Origin: Streptomyces puniciscabiei
Lineage (GTDB): Bacteria > Actinomycetota > Actinomycetes > Streptomycetales > Streptomycetaceae
Length of the DNA: 64,000 nt
Assembly (NCBI RefSeq): GCF_006715785.1
Contig: NZ_VFNX01000001.1
Span: 2,928,501-2,992,500, forward strand
Direction of reading: 5' to 3'
Part shown: positions 24,114 to 31,868 of the stretch, piece after piece
Position numbering within the stretch: position 1 is the first letter of the stretch
How the letters are laid out: every line of letters begins with the position of its first letter
Notes under the pieces: model-generated
What the model saw: only the letters and a program-made list of their open reading frames with translations
The model's database searches: none
What the model was told of the DNA's origin: nothing
Program-made: the position numbers and the translations under genes

Positions 24114-25311
24114 AGTGGTCATCACCGGGTACGGCGTCTTCACGGCCTACGGATTCGGCGCCCAGGCCCTGCGCGACGGGCTCTTCGCCGGCCGCGACGC
24201 CTTCACCCCCGTCACCCGGTTCGACTCGGCGCCGTACCACGCGGACCGCGCCGCGACGTACGAGGGGCAGGGCCCCGAGATCCCGGGCGTCCCGGTGAAA
24301 CCGGGGGTCACGCCCGGCCAGGCGGAGGTGTTGCGCGCGTGCGCGCTGGCCGCTCTCGCCATGGCCCGGCACAGCGGAGCGGGCGCGCCCGTGCTGCTCG
24401 GCACCGCGGGCGACCACTCCGCCGGCCGCGGCTTCTGGGAGGACCTCACCGCCGGACGCCCCCCGCTGGACCCGCGGGTGCTCGACAGCCTGCCCGCCCG
24501 GCTCGCCGAACGGCTCGGCGAGGAACTGGGCCTCGGCCGGCCGCGGCTCGCCTTCGTGAACGCCTGTATCGCCTCGACCAACGCCATCGCGCACGGTGCC
24601 GACCTCATCAGCCGGGGCGCGGCCGACGTGGTCGTGGCCGGCGGCTCCTACCTCGTCACCGAGGACGTCTTCGCCAAGTTCGACTCGGGCAAGGCACTGA
24701 GCCGGGAAGGCGTCGTACGGCCCTTCGCCAAGGGGCGCATGGGCCTGCTGCAGGGCGACGGCACGGCGGTGCTCGTCCTGGAGTCGGCGCGGCACGCCCG
24801 CGAACGCGGAGCCGACGTCCTCGCCAAAGTGGCCGGCTGGGGCATGGCCGCCGACGCCCACCATGTCATCCAGCCCCACCCGCGGGGCGAGGGCATGGCC
24901 GCCGCGGCCACCGCGGCCATCCGCCGGGCCGGCATCTCCCCCGAGCAGATCGGCTACGTCAACGCACACGGCACCGGCACCCCGCTCAACGACGTGGCGG
25001 AGACCGCCGCGCTGCATCGCATCTTCGGCACGCACGCGCCCCGCATCCCGGTCAGCTCCACCAAGAGCGGCACCGGCCACATGCTGGAGGCCACGGGCGC
25101 CGTCGAGGCCGTCATCACCCTGCTGGCCCTGCGCGACGGACTGCTGCCCCCCACGCTGGGCCTGCGGGAGCCGGACCCGCAGTGCGACCTGGACTACGTG
25201 CCGAACGCCGCCCGGCCCGCCGACATCACGCACGCGCTCTCGCTGAACGCCGCCTTCGGCGGTGCGAACGCGGCACTGGTACTGGAGCGCGTAATGGAGG
25301 ACGCAGCATGA
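24103..25311 (+). CDS. Ketosynthase (KS-alpha) of highly reducing type II PKS
   Basis: 402 aa. Active-site Cys155 (VNACIASTN), His289 (NAHGTGTPLND), Lys321 and His326 (STKSGTGHMLEATG) make a complete Cys-His-His set. The sequence is closer in feel to FabF and to aryl-polyene/ishigamide-type KSs than to aromatic type II KSs, whose cysteine motif is different. It would extend ACP-bound chains with malonyl units, each reduced and dehydrated by the enzymes at 11457-13104. It overlaps the carrier and CLF genes at both ends, implying stoichiometric synthesis. Confidence 0.92.
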   Translation: MAAEVVITGYGVFTAYGFGAQALRDGLFAGRDAFTPVTRFDSAPYHADRAATYEGQGPEIPGVPVKPGVTPGQAEVLRACALAALAMARHSGAGAPVLLGTAGDHSAGRGFWEDLTAGRPPLDPRVLDSLPARLAERLGEELGLGRPRLAFVNACIASTNAIAHGADLISRGAADVVVAGGSYLVTEDVFAKFDSGKALSREGVVRPFAKGRMGLLQGDGTAVLVLESARHARERGADVLAKVAGWGMAADAHHVIQPHPRGEGMAAAATAAIRRAGISPEQIGYVNAHGTGTPLNDVAETAALHRIFGTHAPRIPVSSTKSGTGHMLEATGAVEAVITLLALRDGLLPPTLGLREPDPQCDLDYVPNAARPADITHALSLNAAFGGANAALVLERVMEDAA

Positions 25312-26069
25312 CCACGCCCGTGAACGCCCCCGCGGACGCGGAGTTCGCCCGCCCCCGCGCGGTCGCCGGTGCCGCCTGCCTGGCGCCGTGGGGCGAGCGC
25401 GCCGAGGGCGTCCCGGGAGGCGCCCCCGAGGAACTTCCCAAGCTCGTCGGCTTCGTACTGTCCCGGTTCAGCCCGATCGTGGGCGCGGCCGTCGTGCAGT
25501 GCCTCGGTGACCCTGCCTCCGAGTTCAACCTGATCGGCACGGCCGGCGCGCGCACCGCGATGGTCCTCGCCACCATGTACGGCGACACCGTCACCAGCGA
25601 CACCGCGACCCGGCGGATGGTGGAGGGCCAGGTGCACAGCCCGCTGCTGTTCTTCCAGTCGGTGACCACGTCGATCCTCGGCCACCTCACCAAGAGGTAC
25701 GGCATCACCGGGCCGCTCACCTCCCTGTCGCACATGACCGACCCGGCCGGCCAGGCCCTGCTGCTGGCCGACTCGCTGCTGGAGTCGGACGCCGCCGACC
25801 AGGTGGTGGTCATCGGCGTCGAGACCGCGGCCAACGAGCGCTCCCGCTCCATCCAGCAGCGCCTGACGGCCGCCGGGGAGCCCGCGGGCGCGCAGCCCGT
25901 CTCGGACGCCGCCGCCGTCGTACTGCTGCGCAAGGCCGCGCCCGGCACCGAGCGGCTGCCGCTCCTCGCGTCGTCCGTCACCGAGCCGGACGGCCCGGTG
26001 GCACCGGAGTACGGCTGGCTCAGCGCCCTGGTCGCCGCGGGACGCACTCAAGAAGGTAGGGCCGCATGA
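25308..26069 (+). CDS. Truncated chain-length factor (KS-beta-like)
   Basis: 253 aa, roughly the N-terminal half of a ketosynthase fold. The nucleophile position reads SHMTDPAG, with no cysteine, and the C-terminal half with the histidines is missing. The ends TGAR and EGRAA are natural stops, not a frameshift, and both flanking overlaps (4 bp each) are intact. Short KS-like partners (ApeC type) are known from aryl-polyene systems, where they heterodimerise with the KS. I infer the same here: a catalytically dead subunit that sets chain length. Confidence 0.82.
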   Translation: MTTPVNAPADAEFARPRAVAGAACLAPWGERAEGVPGGAPEELPKLVGFVLSRFSPIVGAAVVQCLGDPASEFNLIGTAGARTAMVLATMYGDTVTSDTATRRMVEGQVHSPLLFFQSVTTSILGHLTKRYGITGPLTSLSHMTDPAGQALLLADSLLESDAADQVVVIGVETAANERSRSIQQRLTAAGEPAGAQPVSDAAAVVLLRKAAPGTERLPLLASSVTEPDGPVAPEYGWLSALVAAGRTQEGRAA

Positions 26070-26551
26070 GCACGTTCACCGAGACGCCTGCCGACGAGCA
26101 GCAGGACGCCGTCTTCGAGCCGCCCTTCGACCAGGAGACGCTGACCCGCCCCGACCTGCTGACCACGAACCTCGGCTTCGTCATGGCGGACTGGAACCCC
26201 AAGCGGCTGGTGGGCAGCCTGCCGCTGGACCGCAACCGCCAGTACTACGGCTTCTTGCACGGCGGTGCCAGCGCGGCCCTCGTCGAGACGCTCGGCTCCC
26301 TGGCCGCCGTCCTGGAGGCGGGCCCCGGCGGCCTCGTGCTGGGACAGGAGCTGAACGTCACCCATCACCGGGCCGCGCGCGGCTCCGGATCGGTCACCGG
26401 CATCTGCACCCCGCTCTACGTGGGCACGTCGGTGGCGACGTACGAGGTCGTGGTGCAGGACGACCGAGACAGGCGCATCGCCACCGGACGCCTCACCTGC
26501 CAGATGCGCCGCCGCGGTGCCCGTTCCCCCGAACCCCGGAAGAAGGTGTAG
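26066..26551 (+). CDS. PaaI-type hotdog thioesterase
   Basis: 161 aa. Hotdog motif FLHGGASAALVETLGSLAA (the HGG turn and the following helix with Glu) and GQELNVTHHRAARGSGSVTG are typical of the PaaI/menI thioesterase group. It could release finished chains from the carrier, edit misprimed ACPs or hydrolyse aryl-CoA. It overlaps the CLF gene by 4 bases and belongs to the same operon. Confidence 0.85.
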   Translation: MSTFTETPADEQQDAVFEPPFDQETLTRPDLLTTNLGFVMADWNPKRLVGSLPLDRNRQYYGFLHGGASAALVETLGSLAAVLEAGPGGLVLGQELNVTHHRAARGSGSVTGICTPLYVGTSVATYEVVVQDDRDRRIATGRLTCQMRRRGARSPEPRKKV

Positions 26552-26556
26552 CAGTC

Positions 26557-27801
26557 ATGGCCGAGCAGTCAGCGCCAGCCCACCGCACGATCACAACGGA
26601 CGTCTGCGTGGTGGGGGCCGGCCCGGCCGGCCTGCTCGCCGCCCTGGGCCTGGGACGGCAGGGCTGGCGGGTCACCGTGCTGGAACGCCGGGCCGAGCCG
26701 CCGGCCGACGCCGGCCCCAAGGGCCCCGCCGTGGTGAACATCGTCCAGCCCGTCACCCTGCACCTGCTGGACCGGCTCGGTCTGCTGGAGCGGCTGACGG
26801 AGCGGGCTGGCGTCATCCCCGGCGCGGAGATCTATTTCGGCGGCCATCTGGCCGCCCGCCACAGCTATGCCGAGCTGGACGGCTGTCCCGTGCCGCACGC
26901 GCTGTCCATCCGCGCCTTCGACCTCGTACGGCTGCTCCTCGGCGAGCTGGCCGAGCTGAGGAACGTGACGATGGTCTGGGAGGCGGAGACCCACGCGCTG
27001 GCCTCCGGCCCCGACGGCGGGCCCAGCACGCTCGGCGTGCGCACCGGCGAGGACACCCTGGACGTCGAGGCACGGTTCGTCCTCGCCGCCGACGGCCGCG
27101 AATCGACCATCCGCACCCTGGCCGGAATCCCGGCCGAGGTGGTTCCCTCCAGCGGCTCCTACCTCGACGTCGTGGTGCCGAGCCCGCCCGGCTGGGACGG
27201 CATGGCCCGCGCGCACTTCGGGGCCCACGGCTACCTGCTGGAGACCCGGCGCGCCGAAGAGGGCCTGGTCCTGGTGTGGATCACCGACTCCGCGACCGCG
27301 GCACAGGTCACCGAAGGGCCCGTCGAGCGCCTGGTCGAGACGCTGTCCGGGGTCGTGCCCCGGCTCGCCGAATGGATCGCCGAGCACGTCACGGAGTGGG
27401 ACCAGGTCCGCCGCATCCAGCATCACTTCGTGCGCACCAAGACCTGGAGCCACGACAACGTCGTCCTCGTCGGTGACAGCGCGCACGGCATGCACGCCTT
27501 CGGCGGCCAGGGTCTCAACACCTCGCTGCAGGACGCCGCATGCCTGGCCGAGATGGTCGACAGCGCGCTGCGCGGCGGCAGCGCCGCGGACATCGAGCGC
27601 TACGAGGCCGTACGCCGCCCGTTCATCGAGGCCTTCCAGTCGCTGCAGGTGAGCAACACCCAGCAGCCCCCGGCCCAGGCCGCCGAGGAGGAGCGCGCCC
27701 CCGAGTTCGAGGTGCTCGCCCTCGGACAGCCGCAGATCCGCCCCCTGATCGCCGACGCCGCGGCCTTCCTGGCCGACGACTCCGACCAGCACCGGAGGTA
27801 G
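26557..27801 (+). CDS. FAD-dependent monooxygenase (PHBH fold)
   Basis: 414 aa. GxGxxG at residues 20-25 (GAGPAG), the DG motif (AADGRES) and the GD motif (LVGDSAHGMHAFGGQGLNTS) are all present. Such single-component enzymes hydroxylate or epoxidise aromatic and quinoid rings. In manumycin-type pathways, as I recall, a related enzyme forms the ring epoxide (AsuE3). A role in oxidising the aminohydroxybenzoate-derived ring is therefore likely. It lies 5 bp after the thioesterase stop, in the same operon. Confidence 0.88.
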   Translation: MAEQSAPAHRTITTDVCVVGAGPAGLLAALGLGRQGWRVTVLERRAEPPADAGPKGPAVVNIVQPVTLHLLDRLGLLERLTERAGVIPGAEIYFGGHLAARHSYAELDGCPVPHALSIRAFDLVRLLLGELAELRNVTMVWEAETHALASGPDGGPSTLGVRTGEDTLDVEARFVLAADGRESTIRTLAGIPAEVVPSSGSYLDVVVPSPPGWDGMARAHFGAHGYLLETRRAEEGLVLVWITDSATAAQVTEGPVERLVETLSGVVPRLAEWIAEHVTEWDQVRRIQHHFVRTKTWSHDNVVLVGDSAHGMHAFGGQGLNTSLQDAACLAEMVDSALRGGSAADIERYEAVRRPFIEAFQSLQVSNTQQPPAQAAEEERAPEFEVLALGQPQIRPLIADAAAFLADDSDQHRR

Positions 27802-27806
27802 CCGCA

Positions 27807-28718
27807 GTGTTCCGTCTGGACGCCTACACACAGCGCATCGGCTACACCGGTCCGCTCACCCCGACCCTGGACGTGCTGCGCGCGCTCTGCCGGGCCCACG
27901 CGCTGAGCGTCCCGTTCGAGTCGCTGGACGCGATCGAGCGGAAGATCGTCCTGGCGGACGAGCCGCTCTTCGACAAGGTGGTCACCGAGCGGCGCGGCGG
28001 CGCCTGCTTCGAGAACCACACCCTCTTCCACCGGGTGCTGCGCGAGATCGGCTACGACGTGTCGATCCTCGGCGCGTACATGTGGCGGCCGCACCACAAC
28101 GAGTACTCGCGGGTCTTCGCCCACATGCTGCTCAAGGTCCGCCTGGAGGAAGCGGACTGGCTGGTCGACGTGAGCTTCTCGCACGACACGTTCATCGAGC
28201 CCGTCCCGTACGTCCACGGTGAGTTCCGGCAGCGCGGCTGGGACTTCCGCATCGCGGCCGCACCCGGTGTCGAGGGCGGCGAGGGCGTGACGGGCGACTG
28301 CGACGTGGTCGAGCGCCGCGGGGCCGACGGCGCATGGGTGCCGCTGTACAAGTTCGCCGCCCGGCCGCGCGAGGTGCGCGAGTTCCAGGAGTGCCTGGAC
28401 TGGCTGTCCGGCCCCGACTCCCGCTCGCAGATCATGAACACGCTGATCTGCGCCCGGACCCTGCCCGAGGGCAAGCTCACCGTCATCAACGATCTGCTGA
28501 TCACCTCGCGTCCCGGCGAGGAATCGGTGCGCAAGCTGCGCGACAGCGAGGAGGCCGATGCCGTCCTCGACGTGATCTTCGAGGGCCACGCCCCGCTGTC
28601 CGAGCGCGCCCGCCGAATCTGGCGCGAGCGGTTCGGGGCCCGGGGACGGGACACGGCGCCGGCCGAGCCCCCGGCCGAGCCGCCCACCGCACCGGCCGTC
28701 GCGGCATCCAACTGGTGA
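27807..28718 (+). CDS. Arylamine N-acetyltransferase-like amide synthase
   Basis: 303 aa from GTG 27807. The NAT catalytic triad is complete and correctly spaced: Cys67 (RRGGACFEN), His106 (VFAHMLL) and Asp121 (WLVDVSF). Relatives acetylate arylamines (including 2-aminophenols in S. griseus), or act as amide synthases in antibiotic pathways (RifF; I also recall a homologue, AsuC2, joining the upper chain to the 3,4-AHBA amine). Here it most likely couples a carrier-bound polyenoyl chain to the ring amine. A Pro/Ala-rich tail of about 25 residues is extra. Confidence 0.88.
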   Translation: MFRLDAYTQRIGYTGPLTPTLDVLRALCRAHALSVPFESLDAIERKIVLADEPLFDKVVTERRGGACFENHTLFHRVLREIGYDVSILGAYMWRPHHNEYSRVFAHMLLKVRLEEADWLVDVSFSHDTFIEPVPYVHGEFRQRGWDFRIAAAPGVEGGEGVTGDCDVVERRGADGAWVPLYKFAARPREVREFQECLDWLSGPDSRSQIMNTLICARTLPEGKLTVINDLLITSRPGEESVRKLRDSEEADAVLDVIFEGHAPLSERARRIWRERFGARGRDTAPAEPPAEPPTAPAVAASNW

Positions 28719-28752
28719 GCCACCCACAACCCGCACCACGGAAGGAACGAGC

Positions 28753-29934
28753 ATGACGACCGAAGCCGTCCAGCCCCTCGGGTTCGGGGCCTTCCTGTCC
28801 CCGCTGCATCCGCTGGGGGAGGATCCCACCCTCACCATGTGGCGCGACCTCGACCTCATCGAATGGGCCGACCAGCTGGGCCTCGAAGAGTTCTGGGTCG
28901 GCGAGCACCACTCCGCGGGCTGGGGCGTCATCCCCTCCCCGGAGGTGTTCATCGCCGCCGCCGCCGAGCGCACCCGGCACATCAGACTGGGCACCGGCGT
29001 GATCAGCCTGCCCTATCACCACCCGTACATGGTGGCCGCCCGGGCCGTGCAACTCGACCACCAGACCCGCGGTCGGTTCCTCCTCGGCGTGGGCGCGGGC
29101 TCGCTGCCGTCCGACATGCACCAGCTGGGCATCGCGCCGGCCGACACCCGGCAGCGGACCGCCGAGGCCCTGGAGACGGTGCTGCACCTGCTGCGTTCCG
29201 AAGAACCGCTCACCGTCGACCGCGGCTGGTACCGCCTGCACGACGCCCGCCTCCAGCTCCGCCCGTGGTCGCGCGACGGCGTGCCGGTCGCCCTGTCCAG
29301 TGCCACCTCGCCCTTCAGCATGAAGCTGGCCGGACAACACGGCGTCGCCCCGCTCTCCTTCGGCGCGCCCAGGCCCGGCAGCGGGCCCAGCGACCTCAAG
29401 GAGCAGTGGACCCACCTGGAGGAGTCGGCCGCGGCGCACGGCCGTAGCCCGGACCGCTCGCAGTGGCGCATCACCCTTCCCCTGCACATCGCGGAGACGC
29501 GTGCGGAAGCCTTCGACCAGGTCCTCGACGGATGGCTGCGCCACCGCAACGAGTACTGGGCGGACACGCTCGGCCTGCCGGTCGCGCTCTCCCGCGACGA
29601 GGCCCGCAAGGCGCTGGAGGCGACCGCCGACAACCTCGGCGCGATCATCGGCTCCGTGGACGACGCCGTCACCGCGATCAGGCAGGTCCAGGAGGTGACC
29701 GGCGGCTTCGGCCGGTTCCTGGTCAACGTCCAGGACTGGGCCTCCCACGCCCACGTCAAGCGCAGCTTCGAACTCCTCGCCCGGTACGTGATACCTCGCT
29801 TCACCGGTGCGCTGCGCGGCCTCGAAGCCTCCCAGCGGTGGACCGCCGAGCGCAGCGAGGCCTTCCTCGGCGCGGCCTTCGCGGCCCAGCAGAAGGCCAT
29901 CGCGGAGAGCACGCGTGCGCGGGTGGGTGACTGA
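28753..29934 (+). CDS. Luciferase-like (LLM) flavin monooxygenase
   Basis: 393 aa, TIM-barrel bacterial-luciferase family: opening GFGAFLSPLHPLGEDPTLTM, then EEFWVGEHHS, RLGTGVISLPYHHPYMVA and GRFLLGVGAGS. These enzymes use reduced flavin from a separate reductase, here probably the gene at 7930. Possible reactions are hydroxylation or oxidative decarboxylation of the ring (I recall AsuE1/E2 hydroxylating the manumycin core). The ATG follows GGAAGGAAC. It is the last intact gene of the cluster. Confidence 0.85.
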   Translation: MTTEAVQPLGFGAFLSPLHPLGEDPTLTMWRDLDLIEWADQLGLEEFWVGEHHSAGWGVIPSPEVFIAAAAERTRHIRLGTGVISLPYHHPYMVAARAVQLDHQTRGRFLLGVGAGSLPSDMHQLGIAPADTRQRTAEALETVLHLLRSEEPLTVDRGWYRLHDARLQLRPWSRDGVPVALSSATSPFSMKLAGQHGVAPLSFGAPRPGSGPSDLKEQWTHLEESAAAHGRSPDRSQWRITLPLHIAETRAEAFDQVLDGWLRHRNEYWADTLGLPVALSRDEARKALEATADNLGAIIGSVDDAVTAIRQVQEVTGGFGRFLVNVQDWASHAHVKRSFELLARYVIPRFTGALRGLEASQRWTAERSEAFLGAAFAAQQKAIAESTRARVGD

Positions 29935-29936
29935 CG

Positions 29937-30092
29937 GTGAGTGCCGCGGCGGCCCCGGATCTCGTCCAGTTGCTCACTCCGGACGGCGAACGCGTCGAGC
30001 ACCGCCTGGTCGACGGCGAACTCGGCTCCAAGGTCCTGGCAGACGTGGCGGCGATCCTCGAACAACCCAAACGACTGATCACCTGGGCATAG
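29937..30092 (+). CDS. 51-aa ORF resembling the N-terminus of pyruvate dehydrogenase E1 alpha
   Basis: A GTG start 2 bases after the LLM gene's stop gives a 51-aa protein. The stretch PDLVQLLTPDGERVEH is strikingly like the region before the TPP-binding domain of Streptomyces E1-alpha subunits. The rest (HRLVDGELGSKVLADVAAIL) is not recognised and the frame closes 156 bases after it began. It is either a gene remnant from cluster rearrangement or a genuine small protein; the similarity is from memory and short. The next gene is on the other strand. Confidence 0.45.
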   Translation: MSAAAAPDLVQLLTPDGERVEHRLVDGELGSKVLADVAAILEQPKRLITWA

Positions 30093-30108
30093 ACAGAAGG
30101 CCCCGGCC

Positions 30109-31692
30109 TCAGCCGATGGCGTACGCCCGGTACACCGTCTCCACCGAGCGGTCCCCGGCGGAGTCGGTCACCTCGGAGCGCAGGGCGACGGCGCCGGAGG
30201 CCGGGTTGTGGACGGACGCCTGCCAGGCCGAGCCGGATTGCCTGACCGTCGCCGCCTGCCAGGTCCTGCCGCCGTCGGTCGACGACCAGACCCGGACGGA
30301 CCTGGCCGTCACCTTGGTGAACTTCAGGTCGGGGCCCTGGGAGTCGCGTCCGGCACTCACGTCGACCGTCGTGGTGCTGTTCGGTGCGGCCTGGTTGTGG
30401 GTGTTCAGCCCGGTGGGCAGGAAGCGGGTCAGGAAGACGGGCGCGACCATCGACGCGGCCGGGTCGGCCCTGAAGTACCAGTCGAGGGTGGCTCGCGACG
30501 ACAGCATGCCGGCGGGGAAGGTGATGCCCGGGCGGTAGCGCTGGGCGTCGACGGTCAGGCGGTACCAGCCGGCCGAGCGGATGCCGGCGGAGAACTCGGC
30601 GTCGCTGGAGCCCCAGTTGCTCAGGGTCTGTTTCTTGACGGTGGTGCTTCCCTTGGACAGGACCACCGTCTCCTTCGTCGGGTCGGCCCCGCTGGTGCCG
30701 ACGTCGGGGTCGCCGATCAGGGCGTCCGGAAAGAAGGTGACGGACTTCCGGTCGACCACCGGCAGGTAGTGCATCGGACCCCACGCGGCCCGGCCGAAGG
30801 ACTGGGTGGAGCTCTGCCCCGCCTGCAGTGTCCTGAGCTTCGGGAAACCGCCGCCGACGTCGTCGCCGTTGCTCGCGAAGATGTCGTCGCGCGGCTGCCA
30901 GGTCCCGGGAGTCACATGGACGGTGGCGCTGTACGGTGCGTCGTCGTCGCGGACCCCGGCCATCAGGTCGGTCGTGCAGTCGTCGGTCTTCGGCCGTGCC
31001 TGGAGCGCGGTGTCGTTCTGACGGGCCATCTGCGTACCGCCGCTCACCGAGAAGCGCATCGTCGCCAGCCCGGACCGCTTGAACGACCCGCCGGGCGCCG
31101 CCGGGATGCCCGTGGTGTTCTTCACGGCGACGTAGCTGTCGTCGCCCGACCACTGCGCCAGGTACCCGAACTGCAGCAGCTTGGAGGAGTTCGGGATGGC
31201 GTAGAGGGATCCCTCGTCGTTCCAGCCGCCCACGCTGAAGGCGGAGGGCATGTCGCTGACGGCGGCGGCGCACACCTGCGCGCTGATCCGCGGCGGGGCG
31301 GTCACGTCGGCGGGCGTGTCGAGGGACACCTTGACGGCCTTGCCCTTGCGCGCGTCGAGCGTCACCGACGCGCTGCCCGACACCTGGACGACCTGCGCGC
31401 CGATGGTGTCGGTGCCCGGACCGTCCGTGGCGCTCTCGTAGATGTCGGTCATCGCGATGTAGCGCCCCGACGGCAGGCTGATCCGCTTGCCGGACTTGAC
31501 GCTGTACGTCTGACCGGACGGCACGGCGACGACGGTGACCGTCGTGGAGACCTTGCCTCCGTGCCGGCCCAGTGTGGTGACGGCCAGTGAGGCCGACGCC
31601 GCATGCGCGGAAGCGGCGGAAGCGGCGGAAGCGACCAGCGGTACCAGCGCGGCCACGCCGACGAAAGCAAGCGATCTTCGTCGCACCATCAT
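30109..31692 (-). CDS. Secreted protein of unknown function
   Basis: 527 aa. Start ATG 31692 follows GGGGGAG (an ATG at 31689 is equally possible). Signal peptide: VRRRSLAFVGVAALVPLVAS then ASAASAHA-A. The mature protein is beta-rich with several WG, YLP and DGGRTW phrases. Its C-terminal 120 residues look like the wall-associated beta domain often found behind Streptomyces extracellular peptidases (SSTDGGRTWQAATVRQSGSA). No peptidase triad is seen. It is convergent with the cluster's last gene and not part of it. Confidence 0.75.
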   Translation of the reverse strand: MMVRRRSLAFVGVAALVPLVASAASAASAHAASASLAVTTLGRHGGKVSTTVTVVAVPSGQTYSVKSGKRISLPSGRYIAMTDIYESATDGPGTDTIGAQVVQVSGSASVTLDARKGKAVKVSLDTPADVTAPPRISAQVCAAAVSDMPSAFSVGGWNDEGSLYAIPNSSKLLQFGYLAQWSGDDSYVAVKNTTGIPAAPGGSFKRSGLATMRFSVSGGTQMARQNDTALQARPKTDDCTTDLMAGVRDDDAPYSATVHVTPGTWQPRDDIFASNGDDVGGGFPKLRTLQAGQSSTQSFGRAAWGPMHYLPVVDRKSVTFFPDALIGDPDVGTSGADPTKETVVLSKGSTTVKKQTLSNWGSSDAEFSAGIRSAGWYRLTVDAQRYRPGITFPAGMLSSRATLDWYFRADPAASMVAPVFLTRFLPTGLNTHNQAAPNSTTTVDVSAGRDSQGPDLKFTKVTARSVRVWSSTDGGRTWQAATVRQSGSAWQASVHNPASGAVALRSEVTDSAGDRSVETVYRAYAIG

Positions 31693-31868
31693 CAACTCCC
31701 CCTCGAGCCCCGAAGTCGGCCAATCCTAGTCATGTCGGGGACATGGCAGATCAAGGCGAGGGGTACTGCTGATCAAGCTGTGGCAAAGGGGCGCGGGGCG
31801 AGGACGGCCTGGAGGCGGCTCCGGCACCCTGACCTCCCCCCTGCTCGGCCTGCCGCGGGGCACGAGGT

